From the NCBI GenBank assembly GCA_023376005.1, contig CM042157.1:85278643-85342642 (forward strand): a DNA stretch of 64,000 bases, written 5' to 3'. Of the stretch, positions 12,079 to 21,396 are shown one piece after another. The position numbers and the translations under genes were made by a program. Positions within the stretch are counted from its first letter, which is position 1, and every line of letters begins with the position of its first letter. Below the pieces are notes generated by a model. It did not search any database. It saw nothing but the letters and a program-made list of their open reading frames with translations, and had not been told where the DNA came from. The stretch is from Doryteuthis pealeii. Lineage: Eukaryota; Mollusca; Cephalopoda; Myopsida; Loliginidae.

Positions 12079-12978
12079 AACTCCTCCGCACGAGCAGGAT
12101 GTGACACAAGGTCAATTTCTTAAGCGGAGTTCAACAGGTTTGAATTCAGAGTTTTCCTTCTCCGAGACCAGTTGCCTAATCAAGGTTAAAGAGCCTAGTC
12201 TGCCCTACTATTTATCCATAGCTGGAGGGAGAGTAGGATGCATACCTTTCCCAAGGGTATTAGCGCTAAATGAAATGCAATTACCACGTCCAGGATTTGA
12301 ACTCGGGGCGACGAGTCCATTTCCCATGACTTTAACCAGTACACCACGCGCTTCCACCAAAGGGTCCCGTTTATAGGGTTGCCTCATTGAATTTAAAAGA
12401 CCCATTCCAACTAGAGGAACCGAAATACTCTAAATAATTTCAAATTGATTCAAAAGAGCCCCATTAAATATGAAAATAAATAAAGCCCCTTTGTTCATAT
12501 ATCTTTATTATTTTTTTATTTTTTTTAGATTAGGCTTGATGTGAATAATTTTGGTTTTTCGGACTGTTGTCCTCATCTTTCTTGTGGTATGTATAAACAC
12601 AACGTTTCGGCCGCTGTATCACCTGGCCATCGTCAAGTGTTCCCTGTGTATCCGAGCATAGTAATGGGAAATAATTTAATAGTTTTGACTGTTGATCAAA
12701 GAGCCGGAGGATACAGCGNNNNNNNNNNGCCGAAACGTTGTATCCATATATCCATATATAATACCACAATTAAGATGAGAACAACAGTCCGAAAACCAGA
12801 ATTATTCACATCTTTATTTATGTTTTGTTGTATTAGTGACCCAAGACAAGAGCGCCCCCTCAAGGGCCTGGTAGTCTTAGAGTCCCTGAGCTGCATCCAT
12901 ATGTAAACCCGACACTGATTAAAAAGGAGTATTAACTTACCTTTCTCGGTTTATGTGGATTTCGTAATTTGATATCAT
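5019..12978 (-). CDS. NXPE-like: Second NXPE-like copy, exons 1-3 only within window
   Basis: Join 12978-12941, 8099-8001, 5798-5019, with the same exon lengths (38, 99, 780), phases and splice sites as the complete gene. The predicted 306-residue N-terminal part has no stop or frameshift. Only two residue changes were seen in exon 3 (Ile for Asn before SFKWW; Ile for Thr after GSY). No linker or esterase exon is visible between 1 and 5018, so either the 3' exons lie left of the window or the duplicate is a 5' fragment. Confidence 0.75.
5928..6243 (+). repeat. LTR-like repeat, right member of an inverted pair
   Basis: TGTTACATAATCTATGCAG ... CCTGCCTAAAACTGGAACTC ... GCGCGCTATG ... AATAAA ... 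CTAACA. Together with 3885-4165 it brackets NXPE exon 3 (5798-5019). The counterpart pair is at 41480-41745 and 43525-43843. Confidence 0.45.
6244..6886. other. Non-coding, purine-rich intron 2 sequence
   Basis: Follows the LTR-like repeat. A short open stretch 6564-6782 on plus (MAFAKKMTPLPGAKK...) sits where a retroelement leader or gag start could be, but it is broken in copy 2, so it is not called as a gene. Confidence 0.35.
6887..7557. mobile_element. hAT-like non-autonomous transposon (671 bp)
   Basis: Terminal inverted repeats GGCGGACCTGAACTTTCAGA and its reverse complement are flanked by AAATAACA on both sides (6879-6886 and 7558-7565), an 8-bp target duplication as in hAT elements. 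Inside are two direct copies and one inverted copy of a unit with GATCCCCCATATCGGAACCG. Also in copy 2 at 44483-45169, so it predates the duplication. Confidence 0.8.
7558..8000. other. Intron 2 sequence with GAA repeat
   Basis: Poly-T near 7690 and (GAA)n at 7816-7862. Nothing else seen. Confidence 0.5.
8001..8099 (-). CDS. NXPE-like: Second NXPE-like copy, exon 2 (membrane anchor)
   Basis: Same anchor exon as 45810-45712: acceptor CTTTCTTTAG, donor GTAAGT, Lys-Lys followed by a 21-residue hydrophobic run. Confidence 0.75.
8102..8527. other. Intron 1 sequence, no gene
   Basis: Ordinary AT-rich intron sequence of the NXPE copy, with a TTGTTGTTTT-rich stretch at 8308-8335. Confidence 0.4.
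8867..9277 (+). repeat. Family C element with three about 114-bp units and hammerhead-like end
   Basis: TGGATTGAATAAAGNGTTCG starts at about 8867, 8980 and 9096. Inside are short GATTACGACATGA and TTCGAAGTTTC repeats. The right end holds the motif listed at 9234-9277. Confidence 0.7.
9234..9277 (+). ncRNA. Hammerhead-like motif, variant with one extra base
   Basis: ACAC / CTGACGA / A / GGCCG loop CGGCC / GAAAC / GTT / GTGT. The core CUGANGA and GAAA are present, stem II is 5 bp and stem I is ACAC with GTGT. One unpaired A sits between the core and stem II, unlike the classic hammerhead. Activity unknown. Confidence 0.5.
9469..9543. repeat. TC microsatellite
   Basis: Uninterrupted (TC)n. Confidence 0.97.
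9645..9905 (+). repeat. Family A relic
   Basis: GGTATGATACTAAATTGC ... GATGGTAAGGCTC ... GGATCCCATCTATG ... AACATGCCATTAAAATCAAC tail. Confidence 0.65.
9808..10390. repeat. Inverted repeat with TTAGGG-like centre
   Basis: Arms of about 170 bp (9808-9975 and 10232-10390) face each other. The middle, 10130-10215, holds an inner hairpin of GTTAGGGGTTAGGGTTAGG against its complement, next to TTTACACCGTCAATATCCGG. Copy 2 keeps only the centre and the right arm (46228-46560). Confidence 0.7.
10404..10475 (-). pseudogene. tRNA-Arg-like SINE head
   Basis: GTGGCCTAATGGATAAGGCG (A box) and GAGTTCGAGTC (B box) with a tRNA-Arg-like frame. The anticodon loop is altered (CTTCAAAAC). It continues on minus into a short body and an AACATGCCATTAAAATCAAT tail, so it is the head of a SINE and not a working tRNA. 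Copy 2: 46647-46576. Confidence 0.65.
10476..11005. other. Intron 1, AT-rich with long poly-T/C
   Basis: Poly-pyrimidine tract 10797-10896. No gene. Confidence 0.5.
11006..11078 (+). pseudogene. tRNA-Glu-like pseudogene
   Basis: TCCCATATGTTCTAGTGCTT start, TTTCACC anticodon loop (TTC), intact GGGTTCGATTC T arm and 73-nt length. The 3' acceptor strand is TATTGGA, one mismatch from pairing; the D arm and anticodon stem are degraded. Confidence 0.65.
11385..11667 (-). repeat. tRNA-headed SINE with RTE-derived tail
   Basis: On minus, a tRNA-like head (about 11655-11597: GATAGTGACTAACGTGC A box, GCGAGTTCAAACTCC B box) is followed by a 3' part that still translates like the RTE protein C-terminus (TYIDHFGANTGFCAEG ... 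RDGWRGRV) and ends CGACTTGATGATAAAAACA. This is the known layout of a SINE that borrows its tail from a LINE. Confidence 0.7.
12085..12375 (-). repeat. Family B tRNA-derived SINE
   Basis: tRNA-like head on minus at about 12360-12287 (GTACTGGTTAAAGTCATGG, then CCGAGTTCAAATCCTGG). The 3' end has CCTTGTGTCACATCCTGCTC. Also at 50572-50862 and 52560-52845, with 3' relics at 13370-13430, 15075-15240 and 17225-17330. Confidence 0.7.
12595..12642 (-). ncRNA. Hammerhead-like motif, variant
   Basis: GAACAC / TTGACGA / T / GGCC ... GGCC / GAAAC / GTT / GTGTTT. Stem I is 6 bp with one G-T pair. The core C3 is U and one extra base precedes stem II. Copy 2: 51135-51088. Confidence 0.45.
12719..12728. other. 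Assembly gap (10 N)
   Basis: Copy 2 reads straight through the same place (ATACAGCGGCCGAAACG), so only about one base is needed; the gap length is nominal. Confidence 0.9.
12941..12978 (-). CDS. NXPE-like: Second NXPE-like copy, exon 1
   Basis: Identical 12-residue coding start and AAAG/GTAAGT donor as in the other copy. The upstream bases also match. Confidence 0.68.
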
Positions 12979-13988
12979 TTTTAGCGCCTCTTTACGATGT
13001 TAATATACCATATTCCAATTGTTGTGTTGTTTTTTGTTTTGTGCGTTTTTTTTTTTTTTTTTTCTCATGGAAAAGATTCTTTCGTCCTTTCCTTATCATT
13101 GAAATCATCTTCTTAACTTTCCTTTTATTCCATTCTTCTGAATTTCATCATTTAATCTTTTCTGAAAAATCTGTGGCGCTTCTTTTTTCTCCCAACAGAA
13201 CGTCTACTTGATTAATAATCAAATCACCCTAGTTAAGCAACGATGCGCCAGTTCAGTATTTAATTGGTAACCACTAAAAAACAGCAATTTTCATAAGCAA
13301 CGTAAGGCTGTGTGTCAAATTTATCAATTTTTTTTTTTTTATTTGTATGGGACACTCTTTTTACCTAGCCCGTTCATCACGAGTATAATGTGACACAAGG
13401 TCGTAACTATGGGCATCCAGTTTAACATACAATTTTTTTTTAAATTACTTCAGCAGAAGTTAACGTGTAAACATTTTTTTTTTTTTTTTTTTTGCTGAAA
13501 TATAAAATTCGAAACAGAAAAAGACTTCGATTGCTAAAAACTAAAATCTCAAAGAGTTTTTAATTCACGAGACAACAAATTCATGGACTATTCCTCCAAA
13601 CAAATTCTTCCTTTTTTTTTTTCTTTGATAAAGAAATTTAGGTGATTACGTGTTCCTTCAACGTAGACAAATCTCCATCGTTGGTCGTGATAGACGGATG
13701 TCAGGAAGGGTTAGCCACTCAGGTTCTTTTGTAAGCCATGTGTCACCACATTGGTGTCCTTCGATGAGTGGTGGCGTCGTAAATTTATTGAATCTCTGGC
13801 CCCCACAGCCTGACAGATGTCTGTTATGATTCGGGTTAAATTACATTTCAAAGTGATCACACAAATCATGAAATACACGAGTCGTAACCATTCGGATTCA
13901 TACCGGCATAATCTCTCCATTCAACTTTCTAGACGGTCGGTCGGAGAAGCCCCTCCCCCCTCCAATCAATCGGCTGGTTATGTCAAGC
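12979..13988. other. Upstream flank of NXPE copy 1
   Basis: Holds poly-T runs, a family B 3' relic at 13370-13430 and a truncated family A head at about 13925-13988 where the duplication ends. I see no clear promoter element. Confidence 0.45.
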
Positions 13989-14009
13989 CTACTGGAGGCA
14001 ATCGCCGAG

Positions 14010-14827
14010 AATGCCTCAAGATCACCGCGGCCATCCTCAAAGACAAACCGAAGCGAAAACTCGGTGATTGCAAATCTTTAAAAGATTGTTAGCAGAAATA
14101 CAAAGACTGTATAAGTGATAATTCTTCGATTCTGACAATGCTAAAAACGAACAGCATGTTGGGTGATGCCAAAACACCAATGAAGAAGAATGAAAAAAAA
14201 GACAAAAACAGATTATTCTCAGAGTTTGAAGAAATCTTAAAAGAATATTTATCGTATGGTTTAATTGCCATCCGAGGAATGGCTGAGATATTGGCGGTGG
14301 CCAACCCAAACTTGATGAGTTGATCTTGTGGTGCCAGGATCAAACCAAGAAGGTGTTTCTTAAAAATGGTAAGCTGTTGACGGACAAAGCTATCAATAAC
14401 ACTAGCTGTCCACAAAGGTTTGATATTAAAACACTTAAACGGTCTTATGCTAATCAAGGAATTACCACCCCGAACCCGTTATGCCGGATTTATCTGATAT
14501 TCTTGCAGCGATAGAGAATAAAGAATCCACAGAAAAATCCGATTCTACGGAAAAAATCCGAATCGAAAGAAAAAAAAACTGATTCTAAGGAAAAATCCGA
14601 CGAATCAAAAGAAAAATCCGACGAATCCAAAGAAAAATCCGATGCGAAAAAACGCGAAAGAAAATCCGACGCAAAGAAAATCCGATGCGAAAGAAAAATC
14701 CGACGCGAAAGAAAAATCCGATGCGAAAGAAAAATCCGACGCGAAAGAAAAATCCGATGCGAAAGAAAAGTCTGATAAAGCTGCGGAGATAAAACGAAGA
14801 AAAAGACATGAAACTATTGGACCCTGA
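14010..14827 (+). pseudogene. Broken lysine-rich ORF of unknown family
   Basis: Reads CLKITAAILKDKPKRKLGDC, stop at 14090, then SILTMLKTNSMLGDAKTPMK and EEILKEYLSYGLIAIRGMAE; after a frameshift near 14310, ELILWCQDQTKKVFLKNGKL and TDKAINNTSCPQRF; after another shift, repeated EKSDAK units (14642-14780) and KRRKRHETIGP-stop. The uneven amino acid makeup and clear frames suggest a decayed gene or retrocopy. Not present in copy 2. Family not recognised. Confidence 0.45.
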
Positions 14828-14829
14828 AT

Positions 14830-15474
14830 TTTGGTGGGATTTTAAATCCTTCGTTTGCTTTTCACCATTAAAATAATTGAAAAATACAGCCTTCTTTTTG
14901 CAATTTGAAGTGTGTTTTTTTGTTGTTTGTTTTTTTTTTTTTTTTTTTTTGTTTTTTTTCTTTCGAACATTCTTAAAATACCTGTGCATGAAAATAATGC
15001 TTTAGTGTCGCTAAAATATGCCCTTTGACCCCTGCCGTAATGTCATAGCAAACCAGAGAAATTATGCATTTTACAAATCCCCTCTGGAAGTGACACAAGA
15101 TCAATATTTAAACGGGTTGACTAAATACTTACCTAATCAAAGATTCTCATATAGAACAAAAGCCTCGTTGATAAAAGTTGTTGATTAAGTACTTCTATTT
15201 ATCCAGGGGTTGTAAGTTCAATTCTTAGGGCAGGCAGTAAAAGTTGTATGTTTTGGTTCATTAAGGAATGTAAGGCAACACCAAAAAGAAAGAAATTCTC
15301 AAAGATAGCCCCCTACCACCACCACCAGTATGGACAGCAGAATAGAAACGATTTAGCCTGAATTGAATTAAGGGTCCAATTCATAATTATCAAAAGGTTT
15401 ACCGAATACGATACATAAAAAATTCCAATGATACAATGGGTGATAGTTTGTGACTCTAAGAATTAAGATAATGA
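14830..15474. other. Non-coding with family B relic
   Basis: Poly-T at 14930-14960 and a degraded family B copy at about 15075-15240. No gene. Confidence 0.4.
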
Positions 15475-15625
15475 CTGATTTTTACGGCATGTCAACACGT
15501 TTCGGGTTATTTCATGTCTATGAATTAGAGAATTGCTTTCATTATATATTCACATCTACATTTTTCCTGTAGTTGTTTCTTAAGATTTTTTTTCTTTTGC
15601 ACCTTTCCTATGAAATACGAATAAT
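15475..15625 (-). repeat. Family A tail relic
   Basis: TTTTTACGGCATGTCAACACG and following sequence match the complement of a family A 3' end. Confidence 0.5.
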
Positions 15626-15629
15626 ATCT

Positions 15630-16230
15630 GTTTGGTTTGGTTTGGTTTGTTTTACAGCATATCAACCTCAGTGGGTCATTTAATGCCGACAAAGTTGTGA
15701 AATAAATTCATTCTTAATGCATAATACAATTTTGTTTATAAACTCATATTTTTCTATTTAACCCAAAGATGGGACCCTAACAGGTACTACCACTCCGGGT
15801 CAGAGTGGACCAGGGAGCAATGGTGATGAAGGGGCGCTCCACATTCCCCCAAACCTCCAAAACTGGAACCTCACTATCAGATAGAGTTTAACGTCATTCC
15901 CAGGATATGTAGACCGTCAGTCACCGCCTTCTAGCACCCATATGATAAGAAGGGGTTGGGGCTTGCCATAAGGGCAATAGGGTTGGGAAAATCATATAGG
16001 TGCTAGGGCTTGACGTGACCAGCCGATTGATCGGAGGCGGCCTCTCCGACTGCCCGTCTTGCCCAAGATAGGGCCAAAGTGGAGTATTTGCAAGTCTTGA
16101 ACTGCTCATTCACCTGGGCTCTATCCTTAAGCATCACGGGTCGCCACCCACGGTCAACAGGTGGCTCCATTGGGGGAGTCTTACCCCTCTGCAGAGGTGC
16201 AGTCGGTGCATTCTAACGCCCCAGCCGACA
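15630..16230 (-). repeat. Family A retroposon, long copy
   Basis: Longest 5' end of the family: on minus it begins at CCGCCCTGTCGGCTGGGGCG, GCACCGACTGCACCTCTGCA, and runs to the ATGCTGTAAAACAAACC tail. The 99-codon frame is interrupted here. Confidence 0.8.
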
Positions 16231-16261
16231 GGGCGGCAGATCTGTTTGACACTAATAGATA

Positions 16262-16500
16262 CTTAAACATCAGGTCAGAGTGGACCAGCAGGTAATGGTA
16301 AATAAAGGGGTACTCCACACTCCCAAAATCTCCAAAACTGGAATCTCGCCATCAAATGCAGTTTAGTTTCATACCCAGTATATTCCTTTGCAAAGGATAC
16401 AATCAGCGTATTCCAAGCCAGCACCCCCACCCCCAACGCCACCCAAAGGACATGGATTAACATAAGGATTAAGAAAAGGGTGTTAGTGTCAATAGATTAA
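16262..16500 (-). repeat. Family A relic
   Basis: CAGGTCAGAGTGGACCAGCA ... TCCAAAACTGGAATCTCGCC, diverged. Confidence 0.55.
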
Positions 16501-16595
16501 AGGATAATTTATGTATAATTTTTCTTTGCAGCATTACTTTTAATACATACATGCATACATACATATATATGTATATTGTAGCCTAAAATGTCTAG

Positions 16596-16637
16596 CCACA
16601 CTGAAGAGACTTGATAAGTCGAAACACGTGTCTGTGG
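16596..16637 (+). ncRNA. Hammerhead ribozyme motif (type I layout)
   Basis: CCACA (stem I) 16596-16600; CTGAAGA core 16601-16607; GACTT-GAT-AAGTC stem II 16608-16620; GAAAC 16621-16625; ACGTGTC 16626-16632 with predicted cleavage after C16632; TGTGG (stem I) 16633-16637. All conserved core positions (CUGANGA, GAAA, UH) fit, stem I is 5/5 and stem II 5/5. Stem III is the very short ACACGTGT, as in minimal hammerheads that act as dimers. A TA microsatellite follows. Confidence 0.82.
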
Positions 16638-16662
16638 ATGACTATATATATATATATATATA

Positions 16663-17030
16663 TGGAGAAAAGTAGATAAACACGGGATGTTATAGAAACT
16701 GGATGTTTATTGTCAACGATGCAACGTTTCGGTCAATTAGACCTTCTTCAGGACTCGAATATAATTCTTGCTTCAATGTAAGACATTTTCAAAATGGTGA
16801 GAACATTAGGTTGTCAGTAGGGGCAGGGGTGGTTGGGGATGGGTAGAGAGAAGAAAATCCACTACCCACCCCCAACTGACAACCTACTGTTTCCACCATT
16901 TTGAAAATGTCCTTCATTGAAGCAATAATTATATTCGAGTCCTGAAGAAGGCCTAAATGATCGAAACGTTGCATCGTCGACAATAAACATCCAGTTTTCA
17001 TAACATCCCGTGTTTATCTACTTTTCTCCA
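16663..17030. repeat. Palindrome with CGAAACGTTG motifs in both arms
   Basis: Arms start TGGAGAAAAGTAGATAAACA and end with the reverse complement. The inner loop is about 16800-16870. Each arm has CCTGAAGAAGG ... CCGAAACGTTGCATCG or a close form. Flanked on both sides by (TA)n. Confidence 0.85.
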
Positions 17031-17064
17031 CATATTGTCGGATTAACCTCCTCATATTTCTCCC

Positions 17065-17111
<47 letters not shown>

Positions 17112-17510
17112 GTCTTCCAACTAACCACTATCAACGATCTGACTGTTGATAAACAATAAAGAATTGTATGTGGCTAAATACAGGTCATATACACATCTTG
17201 TTGAAAGCTTGTTGCATGTATTTACCATGTGACACAATGTTATTTTTAAGTGGAGTTTAACATGTTTGAATTCAGTGTTTACGACAATAACTGTTAAACC
17301 ACAACCCCTTCCCCAACAAAAATTGGAGTAGGGGTTTATTTATTGCCTTGAATTATATAGAATTTGCCCATCTCAGCACTGTCATTGATAGATCTATAGA
17401 ATATAAGATAATTGATGACAGCTGTGTCACTGTCCTTTTAGGTAATAGGAGAAGCTTTTTGCATATAAGGATTTTGTCGGGGGGATAAGAATATACATAT
17501 TAATGACTTA
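17031..17510. other. TA tract and family B relic
   Basis: (TA)n at 17069-17108 and a family B 3' relic at about 17225-17330. No gene. Confidence 0.45.
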
Positions 17511-19165
17511 TACTTACCTTCACCCGGTTTCGACTGGGGGTCTGAGAATCTTCGGCCGCTGGACCGGTGATGTTATAATAATAGCGTCGATCCCAGAGGG
17601 CCATCCCTCCAGGCAATACCTGCCCCCTTTGGGGACAGGGCTGGGTTTATTGCCCAGCGCCTGAGGCGCCCCCCTTGAGGGGGAATGCCGATGGGATCGA
17701 CGCAATTTTTGTTCTCTCCCACCCATTAGCTTCGGCTTGTGGGTGGGCCCACGTTAAAACGGAGCCTTGTGCCCAGTCCATACAGGTGGGTTATGAGACA
17801 AATAAACTTATACTTACCTTCCATAGGCGGGGATCAAAGTGTAGTATCTGTTCCAGATTCTATGCTCTGATTCTTACCTGGTCCACCTGGTCTCGGCTGG
17901 GGGTCCGGTGTGCTTCGGCCACTGGACCGGTAAAGTACAGTTAATAGCGTCGATCCCAGGGGGCCATCCCGCCAGATCGACGCAATTTTTATGCGCCCAC
18001 GTAAAAACAAGACCTTGTGTCCAGCCCTCATAAGTGGGATGAGCAGGCAAATACCCTTACCTGGATTAGAAGGGAGGATCAGAGTGTAGTATCTGTTCCA
18101 GATCTATGCTTTTCCAGATTCTATGCTTTGAGACTAACCTTCTATACCCGGCCTCGGCTGGGGGTCCAGTGTGCTTCGGCCTCTGGACCGGTAAAGTACA
18201 GTTAATAGCATCGATCCAGGGGGACCATCCCCCCAGATCGATGTAATTTTTATGTGCCCACGTAAAAACGAGACCTTGTGTCCAGCCCTCATAAGTGGGA
18301 TGTGCAGGAAAATACCCTTACCTTCTATACCCGGCCTCGGCTGGGGGTCCAGTGTGCTTCGGCCTCTGGACTGGTAGAGTACAATTATTAGCATCGATCC
18401 CAGGGGGCTATCCCCCAGGCAATACCTGCCCCCTTGATTTAAAGGGGCAGGGCTGGGTTTATTGCCCAGTGCCTGAGGCGCCCCCCTTTGAGGGGGAATG
18501 CCGAGGGAATCGACGCAATTTTTGTTCTTTCCCACCCATGAGCTTCGGCTTGTGGGTGGGCCCACGTTAAAACGAGGCCTTGTGCTCAGTCCATACAAGT
18601 GGGATATGAGACAAATATCCTTATACTTACCTTGCATAGGCGGGGATCAAGGTGTAGTATCTGTTCCAGTTACTATGCTTTGAGACTTCCTTCTATATCC
18701 GGCCTCGGCTGGGGGTCCAGTGTGCTTCGGCCTCTGGGCCGGTAGAATACAATTATTAGCGTCGATCCCAGGGCGCCATCCCCCCAAGGGAGCAGGGCTG
18801 GGTTTATTGCCCAGCGCCTGAGGTGCCCCCCTTGTGGGGGAATGCCGAAGGGATCGACGCAATTTTTGTTCTTTCCTACACATGAGCTTCGGCTTGTGGG
18901 TGGGCCCACGTTAAAATGAAGCCTTGTGCCAAACCCATACAAGTGGGGTATGAGGCAAATACCCTTACCTTGACATAGGAGCTTCGGCTCATATGCCAAT
19001 AAGATATATAATACTAGTGTAATCCCGATGGGCTATTCCACCCAGTCAACACCCGCCCCCACGATTTAAAGGGGAACGGCTAGGTTTATTGCTCGGTGCT
19101 TGAGGCTCCTGAAAAGAGGAATGCCAACGGGATACACGCATTTTTTATACATGAGCTTCGATACC
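17511..19165. repeat. Tandem array of about six GC-rich units with snRNA-like pieces
   Basis: Units start at about 17511, 17811, 18053, 18313, 18622 and 18961, each at an ACTTACCT motif. They share GGCTGGGGGTC, GCTTCGGCC, TAGCGTCGATCC, CCCAGCGCCTGAGG and GTGGGTGGGCCCACG. Three units (17832-17853, 18077-18098, 18645-18666) carry GTGTAGTATCTGTTC after GATCA, a match to the highly conserved U2 snRNA branch-pairing segment, and ATACTTACCT resembles the U1 5' end. On minus the same motif is a strong AAG/GTAAGTAT donor. Open frames here are GC-driven and not called. Confidence 0.8.
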
Positions 19166-19319
19166 AAATAAAGAAACAAATAAAGAAATACAAAAAGACT
19201 AAGATAGATAGATAGATAGATAAGAACATACGAAGATAGATAGGTAGATAGATAAGAACAGACTAAGATAGATAGGTATTATCTGCGTTATTCGGACTAT
19301 TGTTCTAATCTTGATTGTC

Positions 19320-19680
19320 ATCTGTACAACGTTTCGGCCGATATGCCCTCCGGCCTTCTTCAGGTATTTCTTGTCGGACTCGGGAACCTTCTCGGACTCG
19401 GGAAACTTCTTTTCGGACTCGTGAACTTACTTGTCGTAATCGGGAACCTTATTGTCGTAATCGGGAGCCATCACGGAACTTTGAACCTAACCCTTTATTT
19501 ATTCCACGGGGGTATCCTGTTCTCATTCCGCTAACCATATCTGGGGTAGAGGCGTTAAGCTGTGTTGATTATTATTCTATGTTACTGCTGCCCTTGATCA
19601 GGATTGAACCTGTAATCTAGAGATAACTGTCACTTAAAACTGTCTTAACCTAACTACCTTATCCACTAGGCCATGAGTCC
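19320..19680 (-). repeat. Family C SINE: tRNA head, short repeats, hammerhead-like end
   Basis: On minus: tRNA-like head at about 19680-19605 (CATGGCCTAGTGGATAAGG, later CAGGTTCAATCCT), a body with GATTACGACAAGTAAGTTCA-type 18-20-bp repeats, then the motif at 19366-19325. Partial relatives: 19930-20065 and 47857-48060. Confidence 0.7.
19325..19366 (-). ncRNA. Hammerhead-like motif, variant
   Basis: TAC / CTGAAGA / A / GGCCG ... CGGCC / GAAAC / GTT / GTA. Stem I pairs TAC with GTA where the 9234 copy pairs ACAC with GTGT, so the two strands changed together. Confidence 0.5.
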
Positions 19681-20640
19681 ATTTTTTTTTAATTTACTTA
19701 CAGAGTCGGCCTGATTCTAGAAAAGTATGATATGTTGGATTACGGCCTCTAGGAGTAAAGTTGAAAAAATGGGATACACTGACACACACATTTGTTAATA
19801 AAATCAAAGTGCATAGAGAAAAGTCAAACAATTTGTAAAAAGCAAACAATAAATAGTTTTATTATTTCAATTCAAATAACATCAAATGAATAAACTTTGA
19901 AAAAAAGATCGTGCTTTGAAAAAAAAAGACAACCTTCTTGTCGTAATCGGGAGCCATCACGGAACTTTGAACTTAACCCTTTATTCAATCTACGGGGGTA
20001 TCCCGTTCTTATTCCACTAACCATAGCTGGGGTAGAGGCATTAAGCTGTGTTAGTTATTATTCTATGTTATTAATATTTAAAATTTAAAGTATATTTAAA
20101 ACTGAACAAAATAATTTTCAATTGGGTTCGTAAAAAAAGTTTCCAATTGATTTTTATTTATTTATTTGTTTTCTGTCTGAAAGAAATAAGAGTGAAAAAG
20201 ATATATTGTCTTATGACTCCCAATTTCTTCAATTTATGACTCCTGTATTCTTCAACTCAGCCACAAGAAGGAACCCCATCCTTATCATCTTTAGCAACAG
20301 TTTTTGTTTGTTTTTTTCGGAAAATCATGCGAATAAGTTGTTTACATCATCCCAAACTAAAGGCGAAAATTTTTGAAATTCGAAAATCTTTGAAATTCGA
20401 AAATGAAAAAAAAGCGAAGATTGTTGACTATTTTTTTTAAATCATCTGTGGGTAAGTATAGTATGGTCTTATTATTAGGGCTAGATAGGTCTTAAGACCA
20501 CCCCCACCGCGAATAGTGGAATCTACGGATAATGACAAATTATATATACAGTGGTAAATTTACTTGGAAGTGCCACAACTTAAGAGTTCCCCGTAAACTG
20601 AAAGAGTTATGCCAAATGAGCTAGTGGTAACAATACATAG
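19681..20640. other. AT-rich with a family C relic
   Basis: Family C body relic at 19930-20065 (GTCGTAATCGGGAGCCATCA). Otherwise no gene or recognised element. Confidence 0.4.
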
Positions 20641-20643
20641 TGG

Positions 20644-20646
<3 letters not shown>

Positions 20647-20691
<45 letters not shown>

Positions 20692-20815
20692 ATAAATCTA
20701 ATGAGTCAGACAAACCTACTATTAGTTTCGCTTAATGCTCTTCAAGGCTAAGATCTTAGCCCTGAAGAGCATTAAGTGAAACTAATAGTAGGTTCGTCTG
20801 ACTCATTAGATTTAT
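20647..20815. repeat. TA tract plus palindrome 20692-20815
   Basis: Arms GATAAATCTAATGAGTCAGA and reverse complement, with a tight centre at AAGATCTTAG. Confidence 0.88.
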
Positions 20816-21133
20816 GTTTATTATTTGCTCTACTTAAGTATTGAGCACTTTTTACTTATTAGCTATTCTCCTAGCGGTTATATGAATATATATATATATC
20901 TTATATACATATATATACTTATAAATTGTATTTTTTTTCTTTTGGCCAAATACTGTACAAATAGATTATTTTTAGTTGGTACGACTATCTTGGTCTTTTC
21001 TTTTTTTCTAAAATTTTTTTCTCCCCGGTTGATGTTTGGTAGTATATTTTTACAATCAAACTATTTGCTGGGTTTTTTCTTACCGCAAGGATTTACCAAC
21101 ACGCTTGGTATATTAAATATATATATATATATA

Positions 21134-21162
<29 letters not shown>
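20816..21162. other. AT-rich, no gene
   Basis: An open frame of 152 codons starting at 20825 is Ile/Tyr/Leu-rich because of TA repeats; not called. Confidence 0.45.
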
Positions 21163-21164
<2 letters not shown>

Positions 21165-21225
21165 TAATTATTAATGAATTAACTTTCAAAAAAATAGGTT
21201 CGACTTCAATTAAGCACATATTCTC

Positions 21226-21267
<42 letters not shown>

Positions 21268-21331
21268 GAGAATATGTGCTTAATTGAAGTCGAACCTATT
21301 TTTTGAAAGTTAATTCATTAATAATTAATTA
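21163..21331. repeat. Palindrome with TA-repeat loop
   Basis: TTAATGAATTAACTTTCAAA to its reverse complement, with (TA)n at the centre (21228-21265). Confidence 0.9.
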
Positions 21332-21396
21332 GGCGGGATTAAACTATTTAAATGTAAGGCTAAACAAATCGAGAAAAATCAATATATATATATATA

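Larger units (their letters stand above)
12376..12940. other. Upstream region of exon 1 donor, hammerhead variant and gap
   Basis: Contains the ribozyme-like motif at 12642-12595, its neighbour at 12690-12745 and the N run. No gene. Confidence 0.5.
1260..13988. repeat. Segmental duplication, copy 1
   Basis: Collinear and in the same orientation as 38870-52485. It starts just right of a TA/GA microsatellite and ends at GGTTATGTCAAGCC, inside a truncated family A SINE-like element. It carries NXPE exons 1-3 and all their intron repeats. Copy-1-only sequence: about 1.57 kb at 8528-10097. Confidence 0.9.

Noticed and set aside
14585..14989. Phe/Arg repeat frame on minus
   Set aside because: Shadow of the EKSDAK repeat on plus.
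17520..18999. Pro/Gly/Arg-rich open frames on both strands of the array
   Set aside because: GC-rich repeat units give long open frames in several registers at once; no family match seen.
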